Positions 18,092-27,818 are shown, counted from the stretch's first letter. The stretch is DNA of 64,000 nt from Candidatus Heimdallarchaeota archaeon (GCA_020353515.1 CP070695.1:2640155-2704154), one strand, 5' to 3'. Made by a program: numbers and translations. Notes: generated by a model from the letters alone, not told the origin.

Positions 18092-18619
18092 TCACCCTGA
18101 TCTCACGTGATTCCCGCATTTATTACAGAAAAATGCGTTTTGGGGGATAGTTGCTCCGCAAGATGGACATTTCTGGCGATTCTCGTAGAAGCTGTTGCTA
18201 ACGCTAAAAAATTGGTCTTTTTCTTCTTCATCATCTTTCGATTGAAAAAGAGATGAATTAAAAGGTGAAAAAGATGGTTGTACTGGGTTATCTGGTTTAG
18301 ATGACGGAAAAGAGCTATTTGATGGTGGAAAACTGGAATCTTTGTGTTGATCATTTAGTCGAGCTGTTAAATCCTCAAGTTGGGTTGTGATCTGAGACAT
18401 ATATGGAATAAAAGGACAACTATTGTCTGTATTTCCTTCAACCGTATTTTGATAAGATGTTGACTCTGGTGGAAAGAGCTTGAATCCGATTTTTAGTCCT
18501 TCAGAACCCTCAGTTATTGCTATTCCTTGTTCTAACAACCCTCTTATGACTTCTTTGGCCGAATAAACCCGTCCCTTAATGATGATCTGGCCTGAAATCT
18601 GATCGAAAGGATTATTCAT
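18092..18619 (-). CDS. zinc-ribbon protein of unknown function
   Basis: The C-terminus carries a clear four-cysteine zinc ribbon, CPSCGATIPQNAFFCNKCG (about 152-170). The first 60 residues form a small folded domain (IIIKGRVYSAKEVIRGLLEQ). A long Ser/Pro/Asn/Phe-rich low-complexity linker (about 95-140) lies between. This is a common layout for archaeal scaffold or regulatory proteins, but no specific role can be named. It is convergent with the preceding coiled-coil gene. Confidence 0.65.
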   Translation of the reverse strand: MNNPFDQISGQIIIKGRVYSAKEVIRGLLEQGIAITEGSEGLKIGFKLFPPESTSYQNTVEGNTDNSCPFIPYMSQITTQLEDLTARLNDQHKDSSFPPSNSSFPSSKPDNPVQPSFSPFNSSLFQSKDDEEEKDQFFSVSNSFYENRQKCPSCGATIPQNAFFCNKCGNHVRSG

Positions 18620-18922
18620 ACCTAAGAGTCCTCGAATATAAAGGATCGCTGATGAATTATAGAATTCGTAACATTAACGTATCATCATGTAGATCTTTCT
18701 AAACCCTAAAAAGCTCTCTTTGGACTTTTTATCATTATTTATCTGATTTTAAAAACCTAAAGCGAATCTATTGAGAGGAGATCAAGGAAATTTTTTGACA
18801 AATCAACTAGTAATCAAACCACATTGCAATTTATCAACAAATTTTTAGGAGGTTTTTTAAACTAATAAGTGGAGAAGAATAATAGTAACCAATATAATCA
18901 TAGTTAATTTAGAGGTGAAAGA
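18620..18922. other. 303-nt divergent intergenic region
   Basis: This lies between the zinc-ribbon gene (minus) and the stand-alone RAM gene (plus) and should contain both promoters. An AGGAGG at about 18848 has no start codon at a proper distance in a useful frame. A second element, GAGGTGA, sits directly before the ATG at 18923 and is the working ribosome binding site. Confidence 0.4.
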
Positions 18923-19165
18923 ATGCCTGCAGCTTTTGTGTTAGTAAATGCTGAGATTGGATCAGAAGATGAAGTCCTTGAGGACTTAAAATCCACTAAA
19001 GGGGTCGTGGGTGCGTGGATTGTTTATGGTGTTTATGACATTGTCGCTAAAGTTGAAGCCGATACCATGGACGAATTGAAAGAAATCATTACGAGTAACA
19101 TTCGAGGATTGGACAACGTTCGGTCAACCTTAACCATGATTGTAGTCGAAGGAGCAAATGAATAG
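18923..19165 (+). CDS. stand-alone Lrp/AsnC ligand-binding (RAM) domain protein
   Basis: The 80 residues are a complete RAM/AsnC effector domain without a DNA-binding part: AFVLVNAEIGSEDEVLEDLK, GVVGAWIVYGVYDIVAKVEA and VRSTLTMIVVE. Such proteins are common in archaea and bacteria, form oligomeric rings and bind amino acids. They may modulate full-length Lrp regulators. A good Shine-Dalgarno (GAGGTGA) precedes the ATG. Confidence 0.9.
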   Translation: MPAAFVLVNAEIGSEDEVLEDLKSTKGVVGAWIVYGVYDIVAKVEADTMDELKEIITSNIRGLDNVRSTLTMIVVEGANE

Positions 19166-19390
19166 ACTTCATTTCCCTTCTTGACTGGACCTTATTGATA
19201 GTAATTAAAACACTACGTCCAGTCTTTCTTTTTTTAATACTGTTTTTCGAAGCGAAGACTAAATTATCTTCTGAACTCTAGCTTTTTTTGATAATTTCTT
19301 CTATGAAAAGCACAAATTATTGAGGGATCATTCCTGAAAGAGCTATTAAAAGGTATAACTTGGCTACTTGGCCAGGGTTTAGATTGTAAT

Positions 19391-20026
19391 GTGTTTATTA
19401 TCGAATCCAAAGGCGAATCCTTGATGATTGATTCAGGCCTAGGTCTTGGTTTTGGAGGCCAAAAAAATAGCACTGAAATTTTAAAGGATACTATTTCTAG
19501 TAAGGGCCTTTCTCAAATTTTGTTAACTCATGGGCATATAGACCATGTTGGTGGTCTTATGGCCCTCCAATCCAAGATTGAGCTAGAGGTAATAGCGTCA
19601 GAAATCGAAGCTCAACATTTGAAGTCGGGAGACAGCTCCTATATCGAACCATTTATGGGATCCCAATGCTCCCCCATCGAAATCACTAAAGAAGTAGTTG
19701 AAGGAGATGTCTTTTATGTTGGTAATTTTTCGTTTGATGTATTGCACACTCCTGGCCACACTCATGGATCAATTTCCTTGTGGGATGAAAAAAATAGAAT
19801 CTTAATCAGTGGGGATACAGTTTTTCCTCAAGGATCCTTTGGCAGAACTGATTTACGTACGGGAAATAGTAATGATATGGTGGAATCACTAAAACGCTTA
19901 TCAAGTTTAGATATTCGAGTTCTACTTCCAGGACACATGCCTCCAGTAATTTCCGCTAGTGGATCTCCTCTTAATTCAGTAAAGCAGTCATTCCAAAATG
20001 CTCGGATGATGTTGTCGTACTATTGA
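19391..20026 (+). CDS. metallo-beta-lactamase fold hydrolase (glyoxalase II-like)
   Basis: The metal site is intact: THGHIDHVGG (HxHxDH), HTPGHTHGSISLW, ISGDTVFPQG and a final LLPGHMPP. The role is probably a thioesterase or glyoxalase-II-like hydrolase; the substrate is unknown. The GTG at 19391 lies inside the fold. The frame is open upstream to 19307 and reads ITWLLGQGLDCN just before it, which belongs to the domain. No ATG, GTG or TTG exists there, so the real start is either a rare ATT (19316 or 19319) or lost by a small indel after an ATG at 19303. It overlaps the convergent AK6-like gene by 39 nt. Confidence 0.85.
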   Translation: MFIIESKGESLMIDSGLGLGFGGQKNSTEILKDTISSKGLSQILLTHGHIDHVGGLMALQSKIELEVIASEIEAQHLKSGDSSYIEPFMGSQCSPIEITKEVVEGDVFYVGNFSFDVLHTPGHTHGSISLWDEKNRILISGDTVFPQGSFGRTDLRTGNSNDMVESLKRLSSLDIRVLLPGHMPPVISASGSPLNSVKQSFQNARMMLSYY

Positions 20027-20509
20027 GACAATTTGATTACATGTTTCATCAATTGTAATATTATCGTTATAAATTTCAACAATCTCTTGACCTGGAAAAA
20101 ATTCAACAGCCTCATAATATACGATATTCATTATTTCAGCTTCAAGATTAGATTCGATTTTGTCTTTGGGATAATTTCGGGAAGTTAATCGTTGTTTGAG
20201 GATGTTGACACCGCAACGTAAGACAATAATAAGATCAATAACGTTTTTCAGAGGAATTATTCCTCCAACTAAGCATAACCGCTTTTTATCAGTTATTATT
20301 GACTCTATATGAGAAATTAATAGCTCGTCATCAATGATTACAGAATCTCGATTAATATCATACCCTAGATAGAATCCTTTCTCAAGGACAAGTGTGTTTA
20401 TCTCTAAATAATCAAGAGATAATTGTTTGCTAAGCTTCTTTGCTACACTTGTCTTTCCTGTTCCAGTTACTCCGGTAATATACAAGCAAAACGGAGAAAG
20501 ATCAACCAT
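19988..20509 (-). CDS. Fap7/AK6-like adenylate kinase
   Basis: This is a P-loop NMP kinase of the AK6/Fap7 type, which in archaea and eukaryotes takes part in small-subunit ribosome maturation. The Walker A motif is GVTGTGKTSVA (13-23). It is followed by DYLEINTLVLEKGF, GYDINRDSVIIDDELL, DLIIVLRCGVNILKQRL and SRNYPKDKIESNLEAEIM, all characteristic of the family. It is 173 aa, the expected length. Confidence 0.9.
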   Translation of the reverse strand: MVDLSPFCLYITGVTGTGKTSVAKKLSKQLSLDYLEINTLVLEKGFYLGYDINRDSVIIDDELLISHIESIITDKKRLCLVGGIIPLKNVIDLIIVLRCGVNILKQRLTSRNYPKDKIESNLEAEIMNIVYYEAVEFFPGQEIVEIYNDNITIDETCNQIVSIVRQHHPSILE

Positions 20510-20606
20510 ATGATATACCCAGAAAGAGGAGTATATTTCTTTATCTTTAAAACTTTGATTTAATTTGTTGAATAATGAAGTGAAAATAATTATTTGGGTT
20601 TGAATC

Positions 20607-23084
20607 GTGGGCGCTATTATTTCAATTTTTGCCGAGAAACCTTCTATTGCGCGTGCTCTCGTTAAAGCCTTTTCTATTGTTTATAAACTGAAATTTAAAA
20701 GCCGAAAAGGCAAAACAAGATATAATTATGTCTTCGAAAGCACGATATCTAATCATGCAATCCGTTTCAAAATAGAAAAAGATGAATATCGCCTTCGTAA
20801 AGACGATCAGCTCCTCATATCTAGTGTTACTGGACATATCCTCAATTATGATTATCCTCCACCTTTTGATAAAGATACCAACTGGCATAATTCAGATCCT
20901 CTTAATATGATAGAGCTTGTACCGATAGAGATCCCAATTCAAAAGAACATGGTTTCGCATATTGAGGAGATAGGGACAGCTTCTGATGTGATTGTTATTG
21001 CTACTGATTGGGATGGTCATGGTGAATCTATCGGCCGTCAGATTCTTGAAATAGCTGCTAGAAGTAACAAGAAAATTCGTCACGGACGGATGCATTTTAC
21101 TAGTACTAATCCAAACTCCTTGAAAAAAGCGTTTGAAACTCAGACAGATCTCAACTGGGATTGGATTAAACAGGTTGATTCTCTTAGAAAACAAGATTTA
21201 CGAATGGGGTCATCAATAACTCGATTTTTAACTGTTGGAATCCAAAACCAAGGAATTAAAAATCGAATGATTTCATATGGTCCTTGTCAGACGAGTGTTT
21301 TATGGTTAATTACAAATAGGTTTCTTGAGAATAGCAACTTCACTCCTACGAAATTTTGGAAAGTTTCTGTTAAAATTGCCACATTAGAAGGGCCATTATT
21401 TCTGGATTGGAAAGAAAATCCTGTAAAAGAGGAAGCTATCGTTGACTCCTTAATAACCAAATTAAAGAAAGTTGCAGAAGGTATCATAACAGAATATAAT
21501 GAGGAGTCTGCATCTATCAAGCGTCCACTACCATTAGACACTGATACTCTTGAATCAGAGTGTGCCCAGTTCTTCAGAATTAGTCCAAAACAAGTAGCAG
21601 ATATTGCTGAAAGATTGTACAACAATGGTTATATTACCTATCCACGAACAGAGAGTTCATTCTACCTTGAAAAAGACCTTACTAGCTTAGCTGAAAAGTT
21701 TACATCTCATGATGAATTTGGTCTTGTAGCAAAAGAGTGTATTGCCTTAGAAGGTGTACTTAATCCCAGTAAAGGCAGATTTACAAAAGATCACGAGCCA
21801 ATCAAACCTGTAAAAGCAGCCACACAATCTGAAATCAAAAAATCCTTTAAAAAAACACCTGCGTTGGCCAATCAAGCGTGGAATATCTATTCTTATATTG
21901 TATGGAGATTTTTGGCTACTATTCACTCTGAAGCTACTGTTGTGAATCAATATATTATTCTTAATGCTGCACAAGAGGAATTCATTGCAAAAGGAAGAAA
22001 AATAATTGATCTAGGCTTTCTCAAATTTTATAAATTCAGAAGCTTAAAGGGAAAAGAATTACCTCGGTTTGAGAAGGGAAGTACTCACTTAATTGAAGCC
22101 TTTAAACATCAGGGATTTACAACTCCACCCCCTTTATGGAGTGAATCTCAGTTAATCCGAGAAATGGCAAGACTTAATCTTGGAACTGATGCCACACGAT
22201 CAACGCATATTGAAACAGTTCAGAAACGGATGTACACCATAAGTCAAGGACCACGGAGAATGCTAGTACCAACAGCTCTCGGAATGGCATTATATCAGAT
22301 ATTTACTCAAAATTCAGAAGACCTTATTTTACCTGAAATTCGAGGGAAAGTTGAATCTTGGACCATGCAAATTCGAGAACATGAAAAAACTCCCGAAGAT
22401 GTCGATAAACTTGTCATCGAATTGACAACTCGTGGTTTGCAGAGAATGAAAGCTAACCATGAGGAGATCTTCTCAACACTTGTTCAAAGTATCGAATTAA
22501 TGACTGGAATAGGGAAAATTTTGGGTCAATGCCCCGATTGTCAAGGAAATCTTATTCTCCATCAGGGAAAACGAGATTCACGATTCTTAAAGTGTTCTAA
22601 TCCTCTTTGTGAGGTGAGCCTTCCGCTCCCAAAAAAAGGTGAATTAACGGCAATATATAATGAGAACTGTCGCATTTGTAACGGAACTCCACTCCTGATC
22701 TCAACAAAATCTTATACTTGGATTATGTGTCCTATCTGCTGGACAAGAAAGGCCGAGGAAGATCGTCCATGGTTTTGTACTGATTGTAATAGAACAGATT
22801 GCCCTTTTTCAGGGTCATGGGAGGTTCCTTCTCCTGAACAACATCTTGGGAATTGTCCTGAATGCGGAGGAGACGTTCTTTTAAAATTTGACCAACAAAA
22901 CACCCAAGTAATATGTAGCAAATGTAACCGTACTTGGAAAGCACCAAATCTCCGTAAAGGAACAGCTATCACCCTTAGTGATCCCTGTGAGAAATGCGGA
23001 CGTCAAACCTTGTCTGTTATAAAAAGAGGAAAAAAGCCGTACCGTATATGTGTATTTTGTTCACTTTTCTTTTTCCAGGAATAG
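20607..23084 (+). CDS. type IA DNA topoisomerase with C-terminal zinc fingers
   Basis: The N-terminal Toprim domain starts ISIFAEKPSIARALVKAF and has the acidic pair in ATDWDGHGESIGRQ. The catalytic tyrosine is in the segment ITYPRTESS (about 345-353), which corresponds to the YxRTxS signature. The last 200 residues hold several four-cysteine fingers, for example CPDCQGNL with CSNPLC, CRICNGTP with CPICW, CPECGG with CSKC, and CEKCGRQ with CVFC. It is 825 aa, in the range of archaeal TopA/Topo III. The start is GTG. It relaxes or decatenates DNA; no helicase part is present, so it is not reverse gyrase. Confidence 0.92.
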   Translation: MGAIISIFAEKPSIARALVKAFSIVYKLKFKSRKGKTRYNYVFESTISNHAIRFKIEKDEYRLRKDDQLLISSVTGHILNYDYPPPFDKDTNWHNSDPLNMIELVPIEIPIQKNMVSHIEEIGTASDVIVIATDWDGHGESIGRQILEIAARSNKKIRHGRMHFTSTNPNSLKKAFETQTDLNWDWIKQVDSLRKQDLRMGSSITRFLTVGIQNQGIKNRMISYGPCQTSVLWLITNRFLENSNFTPTKFWKVSVKIATLEGPLFLDWKENPVKEEAIVDSLITKLKKVAEGIITEYNEESASIKRPLPLDTDTLESECAQFFRISPKQVADIAERLYNNGYITYPRTESSFYLEKDLTSLAEKFTSHDEFGLVAKECIALEGVLNPSKGRFTKDHEPIKPVKAATQSEIKKSFKKTPALANQAWNIYSYIVWRFLATIHSEATVVNQYIILNAAQEEFIAKGRKIIDLGFLKFYKFRSLKGKELPRFEKGSTHLIEAFKHQGFTTPPPLWSESQLIREMARLNLGTDATRSTHIETVQKRMYTISQGPRRMLVPTALGMALYQIFTQNSEDLILPEIRGKVESWTMQIREHEKTPEDVDKLVIELTTRGLQRMKANHEEIFSTLVQSIELMTGIGKILGQCPDCQGNLILHQGKRDSRFLKCSNPLCEVSLPLPKKGELTAIYNENCRICNGTPLLISTKSYTWIMCPICWTRKAEEDRPWFCTDCNRTDCPFSGSWEVPSPEQHLGNCPECGGDVLLKFDQQNTQVICSKCNRTWKAPNLRKGTAITLSDPCEKCGRQTLSVIKRGKKPYRICVFCSLFFFQE

Positions 23085-23296
23085 TGGACGCCATCATTCT
23101 GTCGATTGTTGAATGAGAGAAAAGAAGTCGAATCTATTCCTCCACCAGAGCGTTTTTAGATTTATCATCTGGTTGGTGTAATGAAATACCACAATTTATA
23201 AGTTGTGAGAATAAAATGATATAAAATATTTTAATTTGTTCTTATGATAACTATCACTAAGATGACTTGATGTTGAGGCCCTTTTTGGTGAATTGA

Positions 23297-25750
23297 ATGA
23301 GCACAGAAAGGCTAGAGAAGGATCCTGCACCAGCAGCAATTAGATATCTTGTATTAACAAGCGCTTTCACATGTTTATTCACAGGATTATCCTTTGTTCT
23401 TGCTCGAGTAGGTACAAGTACTCAAGAAGATCAATTTTACCAAACTGCAATGACAGGATTCACTTTAGTTTTTGCTATGACGATGGTAGAGTGGTTTTTA
23501 CTTCGTCGTTCTCGAAGACTTATCGGGCCTTACGGTTTTGCTTTTGTACTTGAGATCATTAAGTATCTTCTATTCGGTTTTGCTACTGCTCAATATATTG
23601 AAGCGGTTCCAAGGGTATCCGCTTCTCCCTTTTTCCTTCACCAAATACTCTCATTAGGTATCGTTTTTCTACTTGCATTGACTAAAATTGCTCGTACTAG
23701 GATTGATCAACTCGCCCAAAAGGATATTAGCAGAAATGTCTTGAATCTTTTACCTACAGTACTTATTTTAGTTGTTTTTTTAGGAACATATGTCACAGAA
23801 ATAGTGGGACTAGGTACTCCAAGACAGCGTATTGAGTTTGAGGATTATGAAAAAAAGAATATTGACTGGAGCTTATTTCATACTCCAACTTGGGATGCGA
23901 CCTATCTCCTTGAGAATCTTCTTGACCAATTTACTGCGGGAATACAAAACCCCTACAAAGCTCTCTTTAATGTGTCAAACGAACTCGGTGCCGATCCAAC
24001 CTCACCACCCGCCTACTGGAGGGTTGGTAGTCTTGAAACATATGAATTGCACGATAAAGGAGAAGACCCCACAACAAGATGGACGTCCGTAGACCCATTG
24101 GGGTATCGGATACTGACTCCTAGTTCAGAAAGTGAAGGTACATCATATTCATCAGATATTGACCCGTCGGATAGAATAGCTGAATTTAAGGTCGAAGTTC
24201 CTCTAGACTATAGTACCGCGAGTGCAGATGTCAGTGTAAATCCAAATTTTCCAAATTATCTCCCTTCGCCTTGGAATGGCAAGAGTGGCGCGTATATAGA
24301 TGAGAACTCCTTCGTACTATATGACTCAAACGATAGGAGAATAAATACACTCACAACTCAAACAAAAGAAGTTTATCCAGGAGGATATAGCGATTCATTT
24401 GATGATCTATTAGGAATCCAAGCCTACATCACTACAGGCGAAAATTCTGCAAAAGAGGGGGTATTTGAATATACAATAAACTATAAAGATATAAGTGAGA
24501 CATTATATGATGCAGCACTGTTCTCAAAAACCAAAGATGATTATCAAAGCATTTTAGGATCATCAGACTGGATCGATATTCGAGATCTTTACTTACAGTA
24601 TCCTAATACTTCCTCAGAATTACCAAGTGATGCATATGTATATGGAACAGGTCCAGGAGTTACCCCAGATTATTATAGAGATTGGGCTCCTGAGGTGGTG
24701 GCAAGTACCATTGATCAATGTACTATTCCAGGTCAGAGTGTTTTTTCCCAAGCATATACAGAAATGCAGAGATTAGCCCCAAATTATTATATTAATACAA
24801 ACGAAGATGTAGCTGCGGAACTAGGAGGAACACTTCAATCTGATCCTGACCGTATTCCAGTACCTGGTTCAACTGGAGAATTTGAGCTTGCATTTGATTT
24901 TGATATGTGGTTAGGAGAGTACGCAACTATAGCTGCTATGACTGGAGAAGATGAGTATGATATGCCTCACCCTGAACCCTATGAAGATTATAATGAATGG
25001 TTCATAAATAATAAGCAAGGAACCGCACTTCACTTTGCTTCCCTTTTCGTGACTATGATGCGTTTACGGGGGATACCAAGTCGTGTAGTAATAGGTTATT
25101 TAGGAGGGTCGGAATCTACTGACAAAACAAAACTTGTAATTACAAATATGATGCTTCATGCTTGGGCTGAAGTACTGATACCCATCGAAGAGATTATTCC
25201 AGGACTCCCACCGACAATAGAACGACGAACTGAATGGGTCAGTTTTGATCCCCTTTTGAAATTCTTATCAGATATTCTTCAAACAGGCACTCCAATAGAC
25301 ATGCCAGTTATGTCAGAAGTATCAACTACCGTCTTAATTGGTTCCGATTATGATCACAGGGCTTTTGGACCCGCTACTGCCCCTATCGCGAATATTACTA
25401 CCACAGATGACTCTGATCAAACCTTAAACTTAGTACAAGACAATATTACCCTTTCTGCTCGTCTTATGATGGTCACTGGAGTGTCTACTTGGATGCCCTG
25501 GCAACCAGCCTGTGATTATCTTGGTACAAGAATGTCTTTTTATTGGAGTAACACTCGTACCTTTAGTGATGACTCACGCTATTTTATTGGTAATTCAACT
25601 ATTGATAGCGCTGGTTATGGCTCGGTTCAGTTTGACTATGATATTTTAGATTATGGTTCTCCAATTTGGTTTTTTGCACGAGTTGTTTTTAATCCAGGAG
25701 CTACTGATCAGCACATAGCAGGAGCTAGATCTCTTAGACACGAGATATAG
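23297..25750 (+). CDS. membrane-anchored transglutaminase-like protein lacking the catalytic cysteine
   Basis: About five membrane helices occupy residues 15-172, followed by an 640-residue soluble part that should lie outside the cell. Residues 575-655 match the TgpA-like transglutaminase core: GTALHFASLFVTMMRLRGI, PSRVVIGY, HAWAEVLIP and WVSFDPL. The family nucleophile Cys (as in GYCEHFAS) is Ala577 (codon GCA), while His621 and Asp651 are kept. This predicts a non-hydrolytic, binding or structural role. The C-terminal 130 residues look beta-rich. It is followed after about 217 nt by a small acidic-tailed membrane protein that may be a partner. Confidence 0.8.
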   Translation: MSTERLEKDPAPAAIRYLVLTSAFTCLFTGLSFVLARVGTSTQEDQFYQTAMTGFTLVFAMTMVEWFLLRRSRRLIGPYGFAFVLEIIKYLLFGFATAQYIEAVPRVSASPFFLHQILSLGIVFLLALTKIARTRIDQLAQKDISRNVLNLLPTVLILVVFLGTYVTEIVGLGTPRQRIEFEDYEKKNIDWSLFHTPTWDATYLLENLLDQFTAGIQNPYKALFNVSNELGADPTSPPAYWRVGSLETYELHDKGEDPTTRWTSVDPLGYRILTPSSESEGTSYSSDIDPSDRIAEFKVEVPLDYSTASADVSVNPNFPNYLPSPWNGKSGAYIDENSFVLYDSNDRRINTLTTQTKEVYPGGYSDSFDDLLGIQAYITTGENSAKEGVFEYTINYKDISETLYDAALFSKTKDDYQSILGSSDWIDIRDLYLQYPNTSSELPSDAYVYGTGPGVTPDYYRDWAPEVVASTIDQCTIPGQSVFSQAYTEMQRLAPNYYINTNEDVAAELGGTLQSDPDRIPVPGSTGEFELAFDFDMWLGEYATIAAMTGEDEYDMPHPEPYEDYNEWFINNKQGTALHFASLFVTMMRLRGIPSRVVIGYLGGSESTDKTKLVITNMMLHAWAEVLIPIEEIIPGLPPTIERRTEWVSFDPLLKFLSDILQTGTPIDMPVMSEVSTTVLIGSDYDHRAFGPATAPIANITTTDDSDQTLNLVQDNITLSARLMMVTGVSTWMPWQPACDYLGTRMSFYWSNTRTFSDDSRYFIGNSTIDSAGYGSVQFDYDILDYGSPIWFFARVVFNPGATDQHIAGARSLRHEI

Positions 25751-25967
25751 GTCAAAATTACTCATCTATTACTGCAAATTAGCTGCTTTAGGCTTTAATC
25801 TGAATTTGTTCACCCAATGGATAGGTTTTATGGATGAACAAAAATAAAATAAATAGTTATAAAAACAAAGCCTACATATCCTTTTCACTCGATAAACGTC
25901 AATTCCTTACAAGTGTGAGTAGGAATACTGTAAAATTAGATTATTAATACTGGAGAATGGATAAAAA

Positions 25968-26282
25968 ATGGCAAAAGACAAGATTTATGGCTATGGAATC
26001 TTCTTTCTAACTATTATCTTCTTAATTATATACACATATTATGTACCAATCCAGTCTTGGATCGGAGCAGATCATGAATTAATGTTCAATCCTTTGAATT
26101 TGGCTGTCGCTGATTTAGTCATGGTACCTGTTTATCTTGCAACTTTGATGATCGGATTCATAATTGCCTGGATAGGTATCACAATGGCTACTACACCTCC
26201 TCCAGAACCCATTGACCTAGATGATCTGAATCTCGATGAGGAGGAGTTTGAGGAAGAGGAAGAAGAAGAAAAAGACGATTGA
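25968..26282 (+). CDS. small two-helix membrane protein with acidic tail
   Basis: I do not recognise a family. Two hydrophobic segments are visible: residues 8-27 (YGIFFLTIIFLIIYTYYVPI) and about 48-75. The last 25 residues are almost entirely Asp and Glu (for example FEEEEEEEKDD), and they are probably cytoplasmic. Its position right after the transglutaminase-like gene on the same strand suggests a common membrane assembly, which is inference only. Confidence 0.7.
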   Translation: MAKDKIYGYGIFFLTIIFLIIYTYYVPIQSWIGADHELMFNPLNLAVADLVMVPVYLATLMIGFIIAWIGITMATTPPPEPIDLDDLNLDEEEFEEEEEEEKDD

Positions 26283-26360
26283 GAACAGAAACATTATTTA
26301 TATCTGTTCATTTATTTCTCATTTTTTCTAGGTTTTTTTTTATTTTTATAATCTAAATCA

Positions 26361-27386
26361 TCAAGGAGGGTCTGGGATTCCCAATAGATTATCAAGAAAA
26401 TTAGGATAATAGATTGCGATAAAGAATAGTAGAAGAATGGTAATCCCAACTAATAAAAGTTGCTTATCAAAAAATAATCGTTCCGCTCTCCGTCCTACAA
26501 TGCTATTCCCTGAGACCAGAAATAAATAGCGGAAAATTGCAAAAGTAAATAAGGGAAGTGCGAGTACAATAAAAACTGTTTCATTAGGATGACGGTCTAC
26601 TAAGTAGATAAAGACTGCTAAAAGCTCAATTGCTGCACTAGTCGCCAAACTTTGATCCAAAAGCTCTGGGGTATATTTTTCAAAGACCTGCTTGTGTTGA
26701 ATGGCTTTTTCTTTTAATATAGAAAAATCCCCCTTCCGTTTAGCTAATGAAAGCATCATTGCTGTTATAAAGCAGAGAATTATAAGCCATGGAGAGACAT
26801 ATACATTGATGAGTACGGCACCTGCGATTGCTCGCCAAACATAGTTTACAGAAATCATAATTGTATCCGCGAAGACAACTCGTTTCAGAAAAAGAGAGTA
26901 GATCTGACTAGTGATAAAGAATCCACCTAAGACTAAAATAAACGCCGCTTTTGAGGGATTAGAAATACTTCCCTGCTCTATTACTTCATCATATGCACCA
27001 GAAGAGATAATAGGTGATGGGGGTAGGATTATTAAAATTATAACGATGAATAAAGATAAAAGAAGGGCAATAAGTAATCCAAAGAAATTAGATATAGTAC
27101 CCGAGGGGAAGGGACGGTTCTTTTTTTCTGGATGATGACGATCCTTTTCTCGATCACGAAAGTCGTTTATCAGATAGTTTAAGGAGGAAGTGAGACAGAG
27201 TACGATAAATGCCAAAACGATAGGAAACCAAAGCTCAGTTTTGAACAGATTTCTTGAAAAGAATAATCCAAAAAAAACTAGGAAATTTTTGTAATATTGG
27301 TGAGGCCTGAGAAGAAAGAAAATAGCCCGAAGGCGGTCATTCAAAGTGATCACTGGTTGATTTGATCTTGATAGCTCTGCTGGCAT
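26361..27386 (-). CDS. UbiA-family prenyltransferase, decaprenyl-phosphate phosphoribosyltransferase-like
   Basis: This is a polytopic membrane enzyme with about nine helices. The first Asp-rich motif is NDFRDREKDRHHPEKKNRP (about 74-92), which is the pattern of the DPPR-synthase branch of UbiA rather than that of quinone or archaeal lipid synthases. VNYVWRAIAGAVLINVYVSP and LSLAKRKGDF support this branch. Members transfer phosphoribose to polyprenyl phosphate for cell-wall arabinan in actinobacteria; the archaeal product is unknown. It is 341 aa. The downstream small gene at 27420 is on the same strand and upstream of it. Confidence 0.8.
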   Translation of the reverse strand: MPAELSRSNQPVITLNDRLRAIFFLLRPHQYYKNFLVFFGLFFSRNLFKTELWFPIVLAFIVLCLTSSLNYLINDFRDREKDRHHPEKKNRPFPSGTISNFFGLLIALLLSLFIVIILIILPPSPIISSGAYDEVIEQGSISNPSKAAFILVLGGFFITSQIYSLFLKRVVFADTIMISVNYVWRAIAGAVLINVYVSPWLIILCFITAMMLSLAKRKGDFSILKEKAIQHKQVFEKYTPELLDQSLATSAAIELLAVFIYLVDRHPNETVFIVLALPLFTFAIFRYLFLVSGNSIVGRRAERLFFDKQLLLVGITILLLFFIAIYYPNFLDNLLGIPDPP

Positions 27387-27419
27387 TGAAATTTCAGCTC
27401 CTATTACCGTTACTTGTTT

Positions 27420-27818
27420 TCAACCAAAATGTTTGGCTGCACTTTTCTTGTAGTATTGTAAAAGTTCGAAGAGGATTATGCCTGGATCTAAATCATCTCC
27501 AATAGCTGCCAACACGTTGCTAGTATCCATTCGTAGAGCAATCATATAACGATTTGCTCGTCCTTCTTTAGCAACGATCCCTCTATCGTTACGTAAAATC
27601 ATTTCATAAATCTCATTATTAGAGAGGCGAATGGGCATGGGAGGCATATCAGACTGAAGGACAACGAGGAGATTTGAACTTGTAAGGGCATTACCAAGAG
27701 ATTCATCACCTGCATTTCCCATTAACCCCTCATTCATCTCGAGATGGACAAGTGTGTTTAGTTGAAGCTCTTTTAACATTTGATTCAGAGGGTACGGGGA
27801 TTTTTGCGTCATATTCAT
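27420..27818 (-). CDS. hypothetical protein
   Basis: A 132-residue soluble protein without a recognised family. It alternates predicted strands (LVHLEMNEG, NLLVVLQSD, RYMIALRMD) with helices and ends LLQYYKKSAAKHFG. The alpha/beta alternation would be compatible with a small roadblock- or PAS-like fold, but no diagnostic residues support either. It lies 33 nt upstream of the UbiA-type gene on the same strand and is probably the first gene of that pair. Confidence 0.6.
   Translation of the reverse strand: MNMTQKSPYPLNQMLKELQLNTLVHLEMNEGLMGNAGDESLGNALTSSNLLVVLQSDMPPMPIRLSNNEIYEMILRNDRGIVAKEGRANRYMIALRMDTSNVLAAIGDDLDPGIILFELLQYYKKSAAKHFG

Noticed and set aside
20607-23084. Reverse gyrase, because of the topoisomerase and zinc fingers
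   Set aside because: There is no N-terminal helicase domain, and the fingers are at the C-terminus.
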